Shown here one piece after another: positions 1 through 12,300 of a stretch of 64,000 bases of DNA; the stretch's first letter is position 1; each line of letters begins with the position of its first letter. Source of the stretch: Monoplex corrugatus (taxonomy: Eukaryota > Mollusca > Gastropoda > Littorinimorpha > Ranellidae); NCBI GenBank assembly GCA_030674185.1, contig JAPXFY010000026.1, positions 34,221,167-34,285,166 of the forward strand. Direction: 5' to 3'. The notes beneath the pieces were generated by a model. It worked only from the letters and a program-made list of their open reading frames with translations. It was not told where the DNA came from and did not search any database. The position numbers and the translations under genes were made by a program.

Positions 1-257
1 TGTGGAGGACTAACATCGATTCATTATAATAATACGAATAATGTGGACTTTATGTGAAAGACTAACATCGATTCATTATGATAATATGAATAATGTGGAC
101 TTTGTGTGGAAGACCAACATCCATTCATTATGGTAATATGATAATGTGGACTTTATGTAGAAGACCAACCTTGATTCATTGTGATAATATGAATAGTGCA
201 GACTTCATGTGGAAGACCAACATCCATTCATTATGATGATATAAAAAATGTGGACTT
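1..257. repeat. Minisatellite, ~57-bp degenerate unit (left block)
   Basis: About five imperfect copies of a unit containing 'aagaccaacatccattcatt' followed by 'atgataatatgaataatgtggac'. The array resumes after the SINE (753-948), so the two blocks were once continuous. It lies in an intron of the coiled-coil gene. Confidence 0.85.
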
Positions 258-752
258 AACCAGTCGCCGTAGTGGTTAGCGCAACGGACTACTGACTGGA
301 AGATTGTGGGGTCGAATCCCCATCACTCCCTTCCAAAATCATTGTGGGATTTTTTGGCTCTGACCGGTTCCTACCAGAGTTGGGCGTGCTTTGAGCTTAT
401 TGGGAAGACTGGGACCACACAGTCGAGTCTCATCCACTTCATGGATATGTCATTGAGGATATTGTTCAAATCTTCTGACCAGCACCGCAGATGTCTGTAT
501 CTCTCGGGCCTGATTGACGCCAGGATATGTTATGATAGTAAGCATAGAGTATAGCCCTGTCATGCAGTCTCAGTCCTAGATGGAACTCCATAGCATCATG
601 ATTATCAATCTCATCGTCATCATTATCATTGCATTGTGAAAACAGTTCCAGCTTCTGTGGCCATTAAGACGGCGCAGAAAATAGGATAAAAAAAAAGTGA
701 GAAGAAAGATAACCTCCCTGAGTGTGATGATCCATAAAAAAAAAAAAAAAAG
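258..752 (+). mobile_element. tRNA-derived SINE inserted in a minisatellite
   Basis: The head looks like a tRNA promoter. An A-box-like stretch 'tagtggttagcgc' (about 270-282) is followed by a B box 'ggtcgaatcc' (310-319) inside a T-arm-like hairpin. A unique body of about 400 bases ends in a run of A (about 737-751). The 12 bases 'aaatgtggactt' occur immediately before (246-257) and after (753-764) the element, as expected of a target-site duplication, although the host array also repeats this motif. The tRNA part lacks a proper acceptor stem, so this is not a functional tRNA gene. No coding potential. Confidence 0.8.
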
Positions 753-948
753 AAATGTGGACTTTGTGTGGCATACCAATGCTCATACAGTATGATAACA
801 TAACTAATCTAGACTTTATGTTGTAGATCAACATGCATTCCTTATGATAACAAAAATTATTTAGATTTTGTATGGAAGAGCAATACCTATACATAATGAT
901 GATACAAAAACAAATGTGTGTTTTGTGTGGCAGACCAACACCCATCAG
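753..948. repeat. Minisatellite (right block) ending at a splice acceptor
   Basis: Three to four more diverged copies of the unit at 1-257. The last unit reads 'gcagaccaacacccatcag', and its final AG is the inferred acceptor of the exon at 949. The 3' splice site therefore lies inside or directly against repeat sequence. Confidence 0.75.
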
Positions 949-1013
949 AAGCAGCATCTGGAAGAACAAAGGAAGGAGATTGTAGACATGACCCAGGACA
1001 TGAGGCTGACAAG
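949..1013 (+). CDS. Coiled-coil gene, first exon in window
   Basis: Encodes KQHLEEQRKEIVDMTQDM and three further residues, helical and charged. It enters in phase 0 and ends with two bases (AG) before a GTGACT donor. Those join the G at 2922 to make an Arg codon. The acceptor pyrimidine tract is poor. Confidence 0.65.
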
Positions 1014-4000
1014 GTGACTAGTCTCATTTCTTCACCCTTAAATTTTTTTTTTTCATATTAAGGAGTTACCCATATTTTGATTTTGTTTTTGTTTTTCTCT
1101 CTTAGCAAACATTGTTTGGTCCGCACTATGCGAGTGTTTTGTTGTTGTTACTCAAAACCTGTCAGTTTATTCTTTTTCTCACATTGAACACAGCAGCAGG
1201 GAAGTTTCAGTCTTTTTCTCAGATTTTTTGTATCTTGTGTTTGTTTGTTTGTAATCTTATGCTTGACAAAGGCCAGTTGGCCGAAAATTTGCGCCTGTCT
1301 TGTTTTGTTGTATTAAATACGCGTTCGTATTCTTCTTTCGTGTTTTTTTCTGGTTCCTGTCAGCATCATCGAGTTTGATGGCAGCCGCTGCAGCGGATGT
1401 CACAACAACTCTCTCCACTTACTCCAGTCTTGACTTTTCATTCCTACTTCATAGATGTTCAAACTATTCATGTTGATGATGATGTCATGTAGGAGGTGGG
1501 TGGTTTGCCTGTGATTTCTTTTGACCTCAACTTTTCCTTGCAGTGGCATATACTTGGACGATGTTTAAGGTGACAGGCATTGTCATATGATTGTGTTAAG
1601 CTTTACTGTTACAATGTGATTACTAATAGTATTGTAACTTTCCACGGTGGCTGCCCATTTCTTTCATGGTCCTGATGTTCCAAGTGCAAGCAGTTATGAC
1701 AACTGGCCCCCCCTGGGGATACCAGGGGCTCTTTCAGTATAAATAATATCCCAACCTTCTGGAAATTCTGTGCTAGAAATTTTCTCTTCTTTCACTCTCT
1801 TTGTTTCTGCCTTGACCCTTTGCTTTCTGTCATTTCTTCCTATCACTTCTTGCCTTGCTGGTCCATTCACCTTTATGTAATCCACAAAGTCTTATGTATG
1901 TTCTCTTAGGATTGATAATTGGGTGCATTTATTAAGTGCATTTTTGACTGTAGGGAAATGAGATATGTGGAAGCAATTTTTGGTGATTTAGGCCCGTTTT
2001 TATATAGGGTTTAGTGTCATAGTTACGTTTCAGTTTGTATTCAGGTATGTTTTAAATTGGATGGAGTGCCAGGGGCATCTTCTTAGATTATGTGCATAAA
2101 TGCATTGATATGGGTGCTTAATTTTCTTTTCCTGTTTTTGTCTTGTTGAAGTATTATGTATGTTTTGAAACAGTTGTAGCCATGATATAACAGTTACAAC
2201 TGTCTTTCTCTTTGATTTCTCTTTGATTACTTCTGATGTTATGTCATCCAAGCCCCTTGATTTTTTTTCATTTACCTATAATGTAAATGAACTTCTCCAT
2301 TTGTTCTGTATCAGGGGTATCAGTCACATGTACATCGTGTGTGTGTGTGTATGTCTGTGTGTGTGTGTGTGTACAGGCACCGGTGTGCGCGCATGTGTAT
2401 GCCTATGAAAGCATGTTCTTGTGTGGGTGTGAACATGATTTTGCTGGTGAGGTTGCTGTTTCATTTTCCTTTTTTTGTTTGATGTCCTGTCATGCTTATA
2501 GGGCTGATTTCATTGTTGAATTACATATTACTGCATACTATGTGCTGTAAATGCAGTGCACAGGAGCTTGCTCCCTGGGATGTTGTGCTATTTAAAATTT
2601 TATTATTATTGTTATTATTATTACTGTTGTTAATATTATTACTGTTATTATTATCATTGTTATTATTGTCTTCTTTCAGAGGAACCTTTAGGATAATAAT
2701 ATTGTTCTCTTTCGAAGAAGACTTAAAGTGTTAAGAATGATGTTGTTTACTTTCAAAGGAGCTGCAAGGATGACATTGAAGAAACTACAATTATCATTTG
2801 ACTACTGAAGTGATTAGAGAGAAATTCAAAATCCCACCAAAGAGATGGTGCATCTCTTTGCACAGCGAAGATTTCTCATACCTTTACTCTCTCTCTCTCC
2901 ACATATCTTGTCACTGAACAGGGAACAACAACAGACAGAGCACCTTGAATTTCTGAGCGTGCGACGGGATCTGTTGGCCACACGACGAGAAGCGGAACGC
3001 CTAGGGCGTGAACTGGAAGAGAGAGAGGCTGCTCAGCGCAGCAAGGAGCATGACACGGCTCGACTGTCAGAAGAGTTAGGGTCAAGTCAGGCACGAGCGG
3101 CTCAGGCAGAGGCCAGGCTGACCGCTTACGAAAAGCAGCATGAGAGGGACATAGCTGCGCTGAAGGAGAGGTACCTGCAAGAGGTAGGTAACTTGTTTCC
3201 CTGCATTTATTCATGTAAACCAGAAGGATACAGAGTTCACTCTGTATTTGCACACTACTAGCCATTTACTGCTCAGTTGTGTAGATCCCCTTTTGGGGGT
3301 GCTTGGGGCTCTTTCATTATAAATGGTATCCCATCTTCTGGAAATTCTGTACTAGAAATTTCCTCTTTTCTGTCACTCTCTGTTTGTTTCTGCCTTGTTC
3401 CTTTGCTTGCTGTCGTTTCTTCGTGTCAGTTTCTGCCTTGGTGGTCCATTCACATGTATGTGTTTGATAAAGTCTTACATACTTTTTCTCAGGATTGATA
3501 AATGGGTACATGTATTAATTGCACTTTTGGCTCTAGGGAGGTGAGATATGCGGAAGCAATTTTAGGCAATTTATGCCTGTTTTTATATATGTTTTGGTGT
3601 CCTTCGGTATGCTTAAATTTGTGATCAGGTGTGTTTTTTAAAATCCTGTGTGCAATAAATTGGATGGAGTGGTCAACACCAGGGGCATGTCCTTAGATTA
3701 TGTGCGCAAATGCATTGATAGGTGTGCTTAATTTTCTTTTCCTTTTTTTTTTCCTGTTGAACTTTTGTATGTTTTGAAGCGGTTATAGCCGTTGATATTG
3801 CTCCATGCAGTCGGCTGGGCTTTAAACAACAATAACAATAAGAATAAAGTCGTGTAGTTTTCCTGTTGAAGTTTTGTATGTTTCGAAGTGGTTACATTCG
3901 GCTGGGCTTTAAACAACAACAACAATCATAGTTGTATAGGTATATTCATTTATAAAGCCTGATTATTCCATACATGTAACTCTGCCACCCCCATCTATGT

Positions 4001-4291
4001 TGTTTGTTTTCTTGCTAAGTTTTTCATCACTCCGTGAATGTTAAAATGCTTTCAATTTCAAAAGATAATTCTCTGCTTCGCCTCTCCAATTTATGTTTCA
4101 TTGCATTAATAACAAACAACTTTTTCATATACCTGCACAAGCATATGATACCTGTATGCGCATGCGCTCATGCACATACACACACACACACATTCACACA
4201 TGCACACATACACACGCACACATACACACACGCACACACATACATGTACATACGAACACAACCCAGCAAAAAACTGATAAAGCTGAATTGT

Positions 4292-4323
<32 letters not shown>

Positions 4324-4373
4324 ACGCACACGCACACACACATGCGCATGCACGCACGCACGCATGCATGCAC

Positions 4374-4404
<31 letters not shown>

Positions 4405-4430
4405 TGCACACACACATGCACACATACATG

Positions 4431-4489
<59 letters not shown>

Positions 4490-4491
4490 CA

Positions 4492-4549
<58 letters not shown>

Positions 4550-6326
4550 GCACGCACACACACACACACATGTACGTACGAACACAATTCTGCAGAAACT
4601 GATGAATGCTGATTTGTTCTAAAGCTCTCATTGCTTTTCTCTTGTTAGTTCACTCGTTTGTGTGTTACATTACTACTTGAATGTGGTACAATACCTTCCT
4701 AACCACACATCATAAACCACCCTCACTTTTTCTCTCTTATTCATTTATATATTCTTAATTTTTTGTCGTTTCATCATTAGTTATTTGTCTAAAAGAACAT
4801 GTGTGAATAGACATTAAAAGAAGTAACAAACAAACATAACTGAGAATGGCACTGTATTTACTATTTAGAGATTCAGTTTTGACAAGACTCTTTTCATGTC
4901 ATACGCATTAACATATTTCTGTAGTGTGTTAAGATTAGAACAACAAAATGATTTAGGATTGATCGAATGATTTGTTGAATTGGTGAATTAATGAACAGGT
5001 GAACACCATACTCCAACCGTGAAACAATCAATTTTTGACAGGTGGATGCTATGCGCAAATCGCGAGATGAGGCCTTGGATCAACACAAGCAGACTGTGAA
5101 CAAGATCAAAAGTCAGTCGCAGCAGATGGCGGAAAGTGAACGTTTGTTTCAACAGCGTTTGGAAATTGCACGCTGCGAGCTGGAGCAGAATCAGGACGAA
5201 CTGTCCACTCACAGGGACCATGCCCGCAACGCCACCAATACCATCTGTTTGAGGGTCAGTCAGCAAGCTGTATGCATGTTTTGTGGGATTTAAAGAATGA
5301 TTAAACATTTCTGAAACGCACAGGATATTCAGAACTTATTTTCGGTTTGATGAGATTAAGAACACAGCAATGTAAAGCAACCATACTAACATAGCATGTT
5401 CTGGGACAGGGGAAGTAATCATGTACTACTACCTTGTGAATATACAATCAGTTCTTTCCACTGCGCTATTATTGCCTGTAAGTTGGTTGTTACATATATT
5501 TTTGTATCAAGTATTATGATCCTCAGAATAATTCATGCTTATGCATCTCAGTTGCTCTGATCCTCAAAATAATTCATGCTGAGATTTTTTTTAATTCATG
5601 ACTTCTCTTTGGGTTTGTCGTTGGCATGAACACTACTATTTTAGGGGAAAAAATAATCATTTACAACCAGCCAATTACTATTGCAAATACACCTTTAACA
5701 GATCTGCATCATGGAAAATTATGCTGAAAGCAGTTATCTCCTTGTATAGTTCTCTGGGGTTGCCAAAGTTCAGTTTTGTATATTTGTCAAACTTTGACAA
5801 GTTGGTGTTTTTTTTTCACTAGTAATAAGAACTGAGTCTGTTTTTAAGGTGTTCCTTACAACAGGTTTAACCCTTTCATTACCTGCTTTACACTTAAGGC
5901 AAGCAGCTGTCATGAGGTAAATCCTGCAGGACACTACAGCTTAAGACTGGCTGTGCAGCAGATCCTGAAGTGTAAATCTGGAGTACTGACTTCGAACAGC
6001 TCTAGATACATAACTACTGAATCTGCTGCTCTCATTCATACTTCATTAAAACGAGAAGTAGATGTGCATTTATTTCATTATTTAAAAAAAAATGATATTG
6101 ATCTTTACATATTTAAACTTTGGTTTGAAATTTCACAATGCGTGGTTCAGAAATTTAAAACTGGATAAATGTTTGCTGAATTATTAACGAACAACATAAA
6201 TGCACACACTCACACGCACACATACACTCACAAACACACGTGTGCACACACACACACGCACGCACGCACGCACCACACACACACACACACACACACACAC
6301 AACACACAACACACACACACACACAA

Positions 6327-6370
<44 letters not shown>

Positions 6371-9300
6371 ACAAAGATACACACACACACACACACACAC
6401 ACAGAGGGTGGGGGAGAGATTGTTCTATTATCAAGCCAAACTGTACGGAATGTGCTGTCACATCAGGCAGCGAAACACATCAACAACGACAACAACAGCA
6501 ACACTCATACAGAGTTGGATATTTTCCAGAGTTAACCCTTTCAGTGCCAGAGAAAAATGTAAACGTGTGCGTCCCCGTTGCCAGGGAATTTTGAGGATTC
6601 GAGGGAAATAATTAACAAAAACTTCTAGTGCAAAAACTATAAAAGATACAATAAAGAAACACACATGATGTTTGAGAGAAATGAACGAGAATTCTGAATC
6701 TGGGCTTATTTTTCTCTTAGTTTGATTGCAAAGACCTGCCTTGGCATTCCAAAGTGGATATAAATTTTTTGTGTTGTCTAAAAAGTGAGTTTCCATCTCT
6801 ACAGATTGATACCCAACACATTCATAAACAAAACACAGCTGAAAATGACTTGTTTGTTGTCAGTTTATACACATAAATGAAAACAAAACATATGACATCA
6901 TACAGTGTTTATGAAATCATTCTAAACTCATGCAGACATATAAGTGAGTAACCGTCCCAACAATGATGGACCTGGTTTCAGTAAACATAAAAGTGATTGT
7001 ACCAGACACTGAGCAGTCAAACTACATGACATTGTACTCAGACACTGAACAGTCAAACTACATGACACTCATGAATTGGTTCTGTTCTTCGGGTTCTGCA
7101 ATCAAAACAAGAGAAAATAAGCCCAGAATCAGAATCCTCATTCAAATAAGTCAAACAGGTCATGCTCATCAGTGAGAAACAGCTTGAAAAATGCGTTGCA
7201 CATGTCCCCAGTTCCCACTTTCAGTCCTGGATTTCCTAAAAATTGAGGAATGTCTGACTGTTGTCCATTTGGAGGCAACAGATTTTCAGTGAATGCAACA
7301 CTTAGCTAATTGCCACGCCCCCTGCCATGCCTTCTAACTGGGGCACAGCTCCTCTGCACCTCTCCTCTCCCTCTCCCCCTTCTCATCTTCCCCCCCTTCC
7401 CACACCATGAACACGTGCGTGACCCCTCTCACCATCACTTTCACTGCTGTTGGGTCCAAAGTCCAAAGTGTCACGGCCTGCACGCTCGCCACTCGCACTG
7501 ACCACGGCGGTCGCGGTCTGACTCGTACTTGTTATCGTCTGCTTGCATCGATTCAGCCAGCAAGCATTGAATGTCGGCGTCAGGGTCGTCATTGTTACTT
7601 TCTTCACCCTCATGTTGAAGTGAATCATCAGATAACAAATCCTCTCCATCGTCATCATGCTCTGAAATCATTTGAACAGCCTCTAGAGTCGTGAAAGTCC
7701 GCTGACGTGAGCCTCCATTCCGGCTTGTCGAAGGTTGCATCGCCATTTTGCTCCACTTCACGTGGTCTAGTTACCAAATCATTAGCAACAATTAAGGTGT
7801 CTTCCCTATGACGTATCCTAATTTACATCCTAGTTTTATACTGTAGACACTTATAGCCCACTATGCAGCATTCTTTTGTGCTCATTGGCTCACATTATAG
7901 TGAACAAAAAATTGGAATACCCCTATAACGTCAGTGGACGGCATATAGGCAATATGGCAACACTTTTTGTATGACGTCAGCTGACGACTTAGCCGAATAT
8001 TCGGTCGGAAGAAACGTATGCCTTCAGTGCCACGGACCGAATATTCGGTCAGCGACTTTTCCTATTTTTAGCCAGAAAACCCCAACGCTTTCAGTGACAT
8101 ATGAGATATCAATGGAAACTTCAGTATTCCCTCTACACGTCAATGCTAATTGTGTATGTGTGACGTTTTACTGTCTTTTCTGCCCGTGCGGTTGAAAATG
8201 TGACCCCGTACAGCTGATTACTATTCAGCAAGTGTAAACAATGGCGGACGGACTCGCTTCGACAGCGAGCGTCGATCGGACCCGAAAAACAACTTCTGCA
8301 GCAAAAGAAGTTGCAGAAATCATTACTTGTGGAGCTGATTCTGATTTCCAGTCTGTCGATAAGAATGAAAATGACGGTAATTTAGCGAATGCAGGCGATA
8401 TTTTGGTGTTGATGTCCGAAGTCGGACTTGACCCAGATACGAGTCGAAGTGGACATTACTAGCACTGGAGATCGTAAAAACGAAAGTACTACTGCTCCTG
8501 GTGTGTTGTAAAGTATACTGAAGAAGAAAATTTATAGTGTTGTGGGGTTTTCTGGGCTGGATGAAGAGATATGAATTTTTTTATATTTTAAGTCGAGACG
8601 TTTAAAACTCTGTGGCACAGGCGATTCATGTTTTTATTTACACTTTGGCAGCGAAGGGGTTAAAGGCACTGAACGGGTTAAAAAACATGCTGTAAAGCAT
8701 AGTGTTTTCTGCAGAGCGTAGTTTGTTAATTCCTAGGGCCGAAGTTGCCAAATGGCATCTTCAGCGCTTACACTGCAAGTCACTGTGTGGCACTGACCAA
8801 AGGGATAAAAAGACTGCCTGTGAGTTTACTGGTCAAAGAAGAAATTTGGAAATAGTTATAAAGCATTTCTACTGTTGAAAATATTCACTGTAAGAAGTGT
8901 GTTTTGACAGCTTTATTATCATGAAGTGCATGTGTTTTATTGAATTGTTTTATCATATCATCTCTAAAGCAAAACTTTTGACAAAAAAGAAATGCAGGAA
9001 GCTTGTGGATGGGGAGGGAGTCAACAGTTTTGGCTTTGCTAGCATGGATGATGAAACAGGATGCTGATGGAAGGGCTGCAGGAATCAGAGGGTTAAATTG
9101 ACCAGAACCGGTCCATAAGTAAGTGGCAAATGGTATTCAAAACATTCAAAATAAACTGTACATGCTGAGAAAATTGCCATGGTGCACTGAAATTTATTGC
9201 ATTACATACTTAAATGGATGTTTGTTTCAGAAGCTTCAGACCTTAATGAAACATAAAAAGCATAACATGGTTTTTGAATAACAGTCAGCGCGGCTGCTCT

Positions 9301-12300
9301 TTCTGTGTTATTATCAAAATAATGTAAATATTAGAAAGCATTGGTTTATTTAGAATTTAAATGTGAAAGGATGAGACTCATGTAGTTGTCAGTATTCTTT
9401 ATATCTGCCACTCTTTCTTCTTTCATTTGTAGTTGTATTTTTGAGCATTGTGTCAGCATTTTCAGAAAGTAAAGTACTTGTTATGGTGTGGATTCCTTAC
9501 GGACTTATGTTGTGGTCATCTCAGGATCATGAGATAGCCGCATTGAAGGCCCAAGTGTCAAGTCTGGAGCGACAGATTCAGGTGAGGTCTGCTGCTTCCT
9601 CTGCTTTTACACGTGATGAGGACTCATACCGTCCTATGATGTATTCTGCACATGATGAACAGGTGGGTGCAGACATTTTTGTCATGTATATTTGTGCGTA
9701 TGCAGTATGACATAAGCGCAGTTGTGTGTGTGCATTCTCATGCGTAAAGATGCACATGAACATTGTATACACTCACATGGCAGTGCATGCACATAACATA
9801 ACAAAAAAGCTGTTAAGAATATACACTTCAGTTGGAATTATTCAAAAGTTTCGTTTCTTTTATTTTTCAGTGGTGTTTGTTTCATCTCACAGTGTTTTGC
9901 AGTTCATTTTTGTAAATTTTTACACTTTCATCAAAATTGTGCGATTTGAAGGAAAAGTTCTGCCCCTTTGACTGCAACTCCATTGAGTCAAGGCATGGGA
10001 TGAACACACACACACATGGTCAAAGGACTTGTCCACTGTACTTGTTTTTTGAAAAGTGTCATAAAAAAAAGAAGAAAGAAAGAAAAACGTTAAGGTAGTC
10101 CCATAACCCTGAACCGGGCAAGAGGGGAGTCAAGTGATCAGCTTTTTGAGGGCAGGGCCCACTTCTCTCCCTTGATGCTTTACCTTTCCTAAACTTGAAG
10201 AGGATCAGATTCCCATCTACAGGTAGGTAGCTTGGAGGCTGCATGTGACATGTGAAGTTTTCATTTACTGAGCTTGATTTGCACCCATGCAGACTCATGC
10301 AGTCAGATTGGAAAGCAGGAGCTTTACCTCTGCACCAACCAGGTCTCTGTCTCTTAAAGATTTGCAGATCAGTAAATGGATGGTACACTTTTTTGAGTGT
10401 TCTTCATGCATGTGGATTTTCAAAGTCAGCTGGCAATTGTTTAAGTGTGTGTGTGTGTGTGCATACAAGATTGGAGTGAAGGTTGGGGTGTTTTTGTGAT
10501 TATGTTATCTGTGTTTGAGATACTGATGTGTATGTACAGTAGATGTAGTTTGTCATAGGACCAAGAGATTTCTTTCTGTAACTGTTTATATGTATGTATA
10601 AGTTGTTAGTTTTGCATAATTCCAAGCTGTATGTGTACTGTTTGTACTTCTAAGTTGTCATTGTGTATTTTTTTTGACTGTTAGAGTACACTTGTTATTG
10701 TAAAGCATGTTTGGACACAGAAAGCACCATACAGTTATACAGTTGTCCATTTAGTATAGTAATTACTATCAACAGTGCAAATTCAGATTCAGCATCTGAT
10801 GATTTTTTTTCTGATTTCATCAGGTAGTTCATGTTTAATAAAGCTTGGTTATCAGCATGCCTTTTTGTGCAAAAACAAATTGAAATAGTATTAGTATCCT
10901 GTATGGACAAAATTGTAGGACACAAGATTGTGTTAAAAAATAATCACTACAACTGATACAGCTGATTTTTAACCCAAAAAATCCCTCCCCCCACCACCAC
11001 CTATTCATGTTGTTTGGCCACATTGTATAGACATGTTGTTGCGTACTCGGTCTTTGGTGGATGTGCATGCTGGGTATATTCAGGATTCCATTAGCCACCA
11101 AACACAGATATGGTTTAGGGGATCTTTAATGCTTGTAGTTGATGTTCTGAATGCTTATACACTTGAGGGGTGGAGGTGGGGGGTTGGAGTTCAGACATTA
11201 ACAGGTCGCACATATGTTGACCTGGGAGATAGGGAAAATCTCCACCCAAAATCTCCACCCTTTACCCAGCAGGTTTGTCTAAGCAGGGACAAGCTCAAAC
11301 CTTGCAACTGGAAGTCTAATGTCATAACCACTTGGCATCATGCTAATGTTTCACCTGTTGGCACCACCAGGTTCAGTATTGGCTGCTGTGCTCTTTGACA
11401 CTACCACCTCCCTCCTGTCCACTCTGACTTGACTTTTGTGGACAACTTCTTGAATATTTAGTCCACTGATATTGGTTATGTTCTCAGTGTACGAGATTGG
11501 AGGTCTGCCTTTCTTCCTTTTTGCCTCTGTTTTTCCTTGAAAAATGGTTGCCATGAGGTTCTTGTTCTTGTTTGCGTGACGCATGGCCAGTGTATTTTAG
11601 TCTTCTGTTGTTGATGTCTGCTAGTAGTTTTGTAGTTTTCTGGTGGGTATCAAGTTCTTCTAGGACACTTTCATTAGGTCTTCTATCTGTCCATTTGACA
11701 TATAGTAGTCTCAAGTAAAACCACATCTCTGCTGTCTCAATTCTTCTGCATCAGCTTTTCGCAGAGTCCAGGTTTTGAAGCCATGAATCACGACTAGCCA
11801 GATCAAACATTTCAAAGTCCAACTTTCAGGCCATTTGGTATGCCTCTGTCTTTCCAGATATTGTTCATGCTCATGATGAAATGAATAAACTTATTTGTTC
11901 ACATGACCGATTGTTCATGCTTATGATGAAATGAATAAACTTATTTGTTCACATGCGGTCATGATCGCTTTCATTGTTGATGTAAACTGACAGTCTGTTG
12001 TTTTACTTGAGCTTTGAAGAGACAAGAATAATTAGAGACATGACAGTATAAGTGAGCTTTGAAGAGACAAGAATAACTTAGAGACATGACAGTATAAGTG
12101 AGCTTTGAAGAGACAAGAATAAATTAGAGACATGACAGTATAAGTGAGCTTTGAAGAGACAAGAATAACTTAGAGACATGACAGTATAAGTGAGCTTTGA
12201 AGAGACAAGAATCACTTAGAGACATGACAGTATAAGTGAGCTTTGAAGAGACAAGAATCACTTAGAGACATGACAGTATAAGTGAGCTTTGAAGAGACAA

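Larger units (their letters stand above)
6536..8677. mobile_element. Degenerate piggyBac-like element with TTAA duplications
   Basis: TTAA at 6532-6535 is followed by CCCTTTCAGTGCC. TTAA at 8678-8681 is preceded by the reverse complement of CCCGTTCAGTGCC. The ends are 12/13 identical inverted repeats with the TTAA target duplication typical of piggyBac. Inside are a minus-strand piggyBac N-terminal remnant (7138-7761) and a plus-strand open frame with a similar acidic N-terminus (8241-8462). The DDD catalytic core is missing, so the copy cannot move itself. A third terminus-like motif (TTAACCCCTTCGCTGCC reversed, 8646-8662) suggests further nesting. Confidence 0.75.
5871..9092. mobile_element. 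Possible outer TTAA element enclosing a second one
   Basis: TTAA (5867-5870) followed by CCCTTTCATTACCTGC on the left. TTAA (9093-9096) on the right is preceded by the reverse complement of CCCTCTGATTCCTGC. The ends match at about 13 of 16 positions and have the TTAA duplication of the piggyBac superfamily. The interval contains the element at 6536-8677. Internal sequence is otherwise unrecognised and includes a CA repeat. Confidence 0.45.

Noticed and set aside
260..335. A tRNA gene
   Set aside because: A and B boxes are present, but the acceptor stem does not close and a SINE body with an A-tail follows.
4158..4590. Long open frames of Thr/His or Cys/Val
   Set aside because: They arise from the CA repeat on both strands. 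The same applies to 6190-6405, 21490-21605 and 37749-37823.
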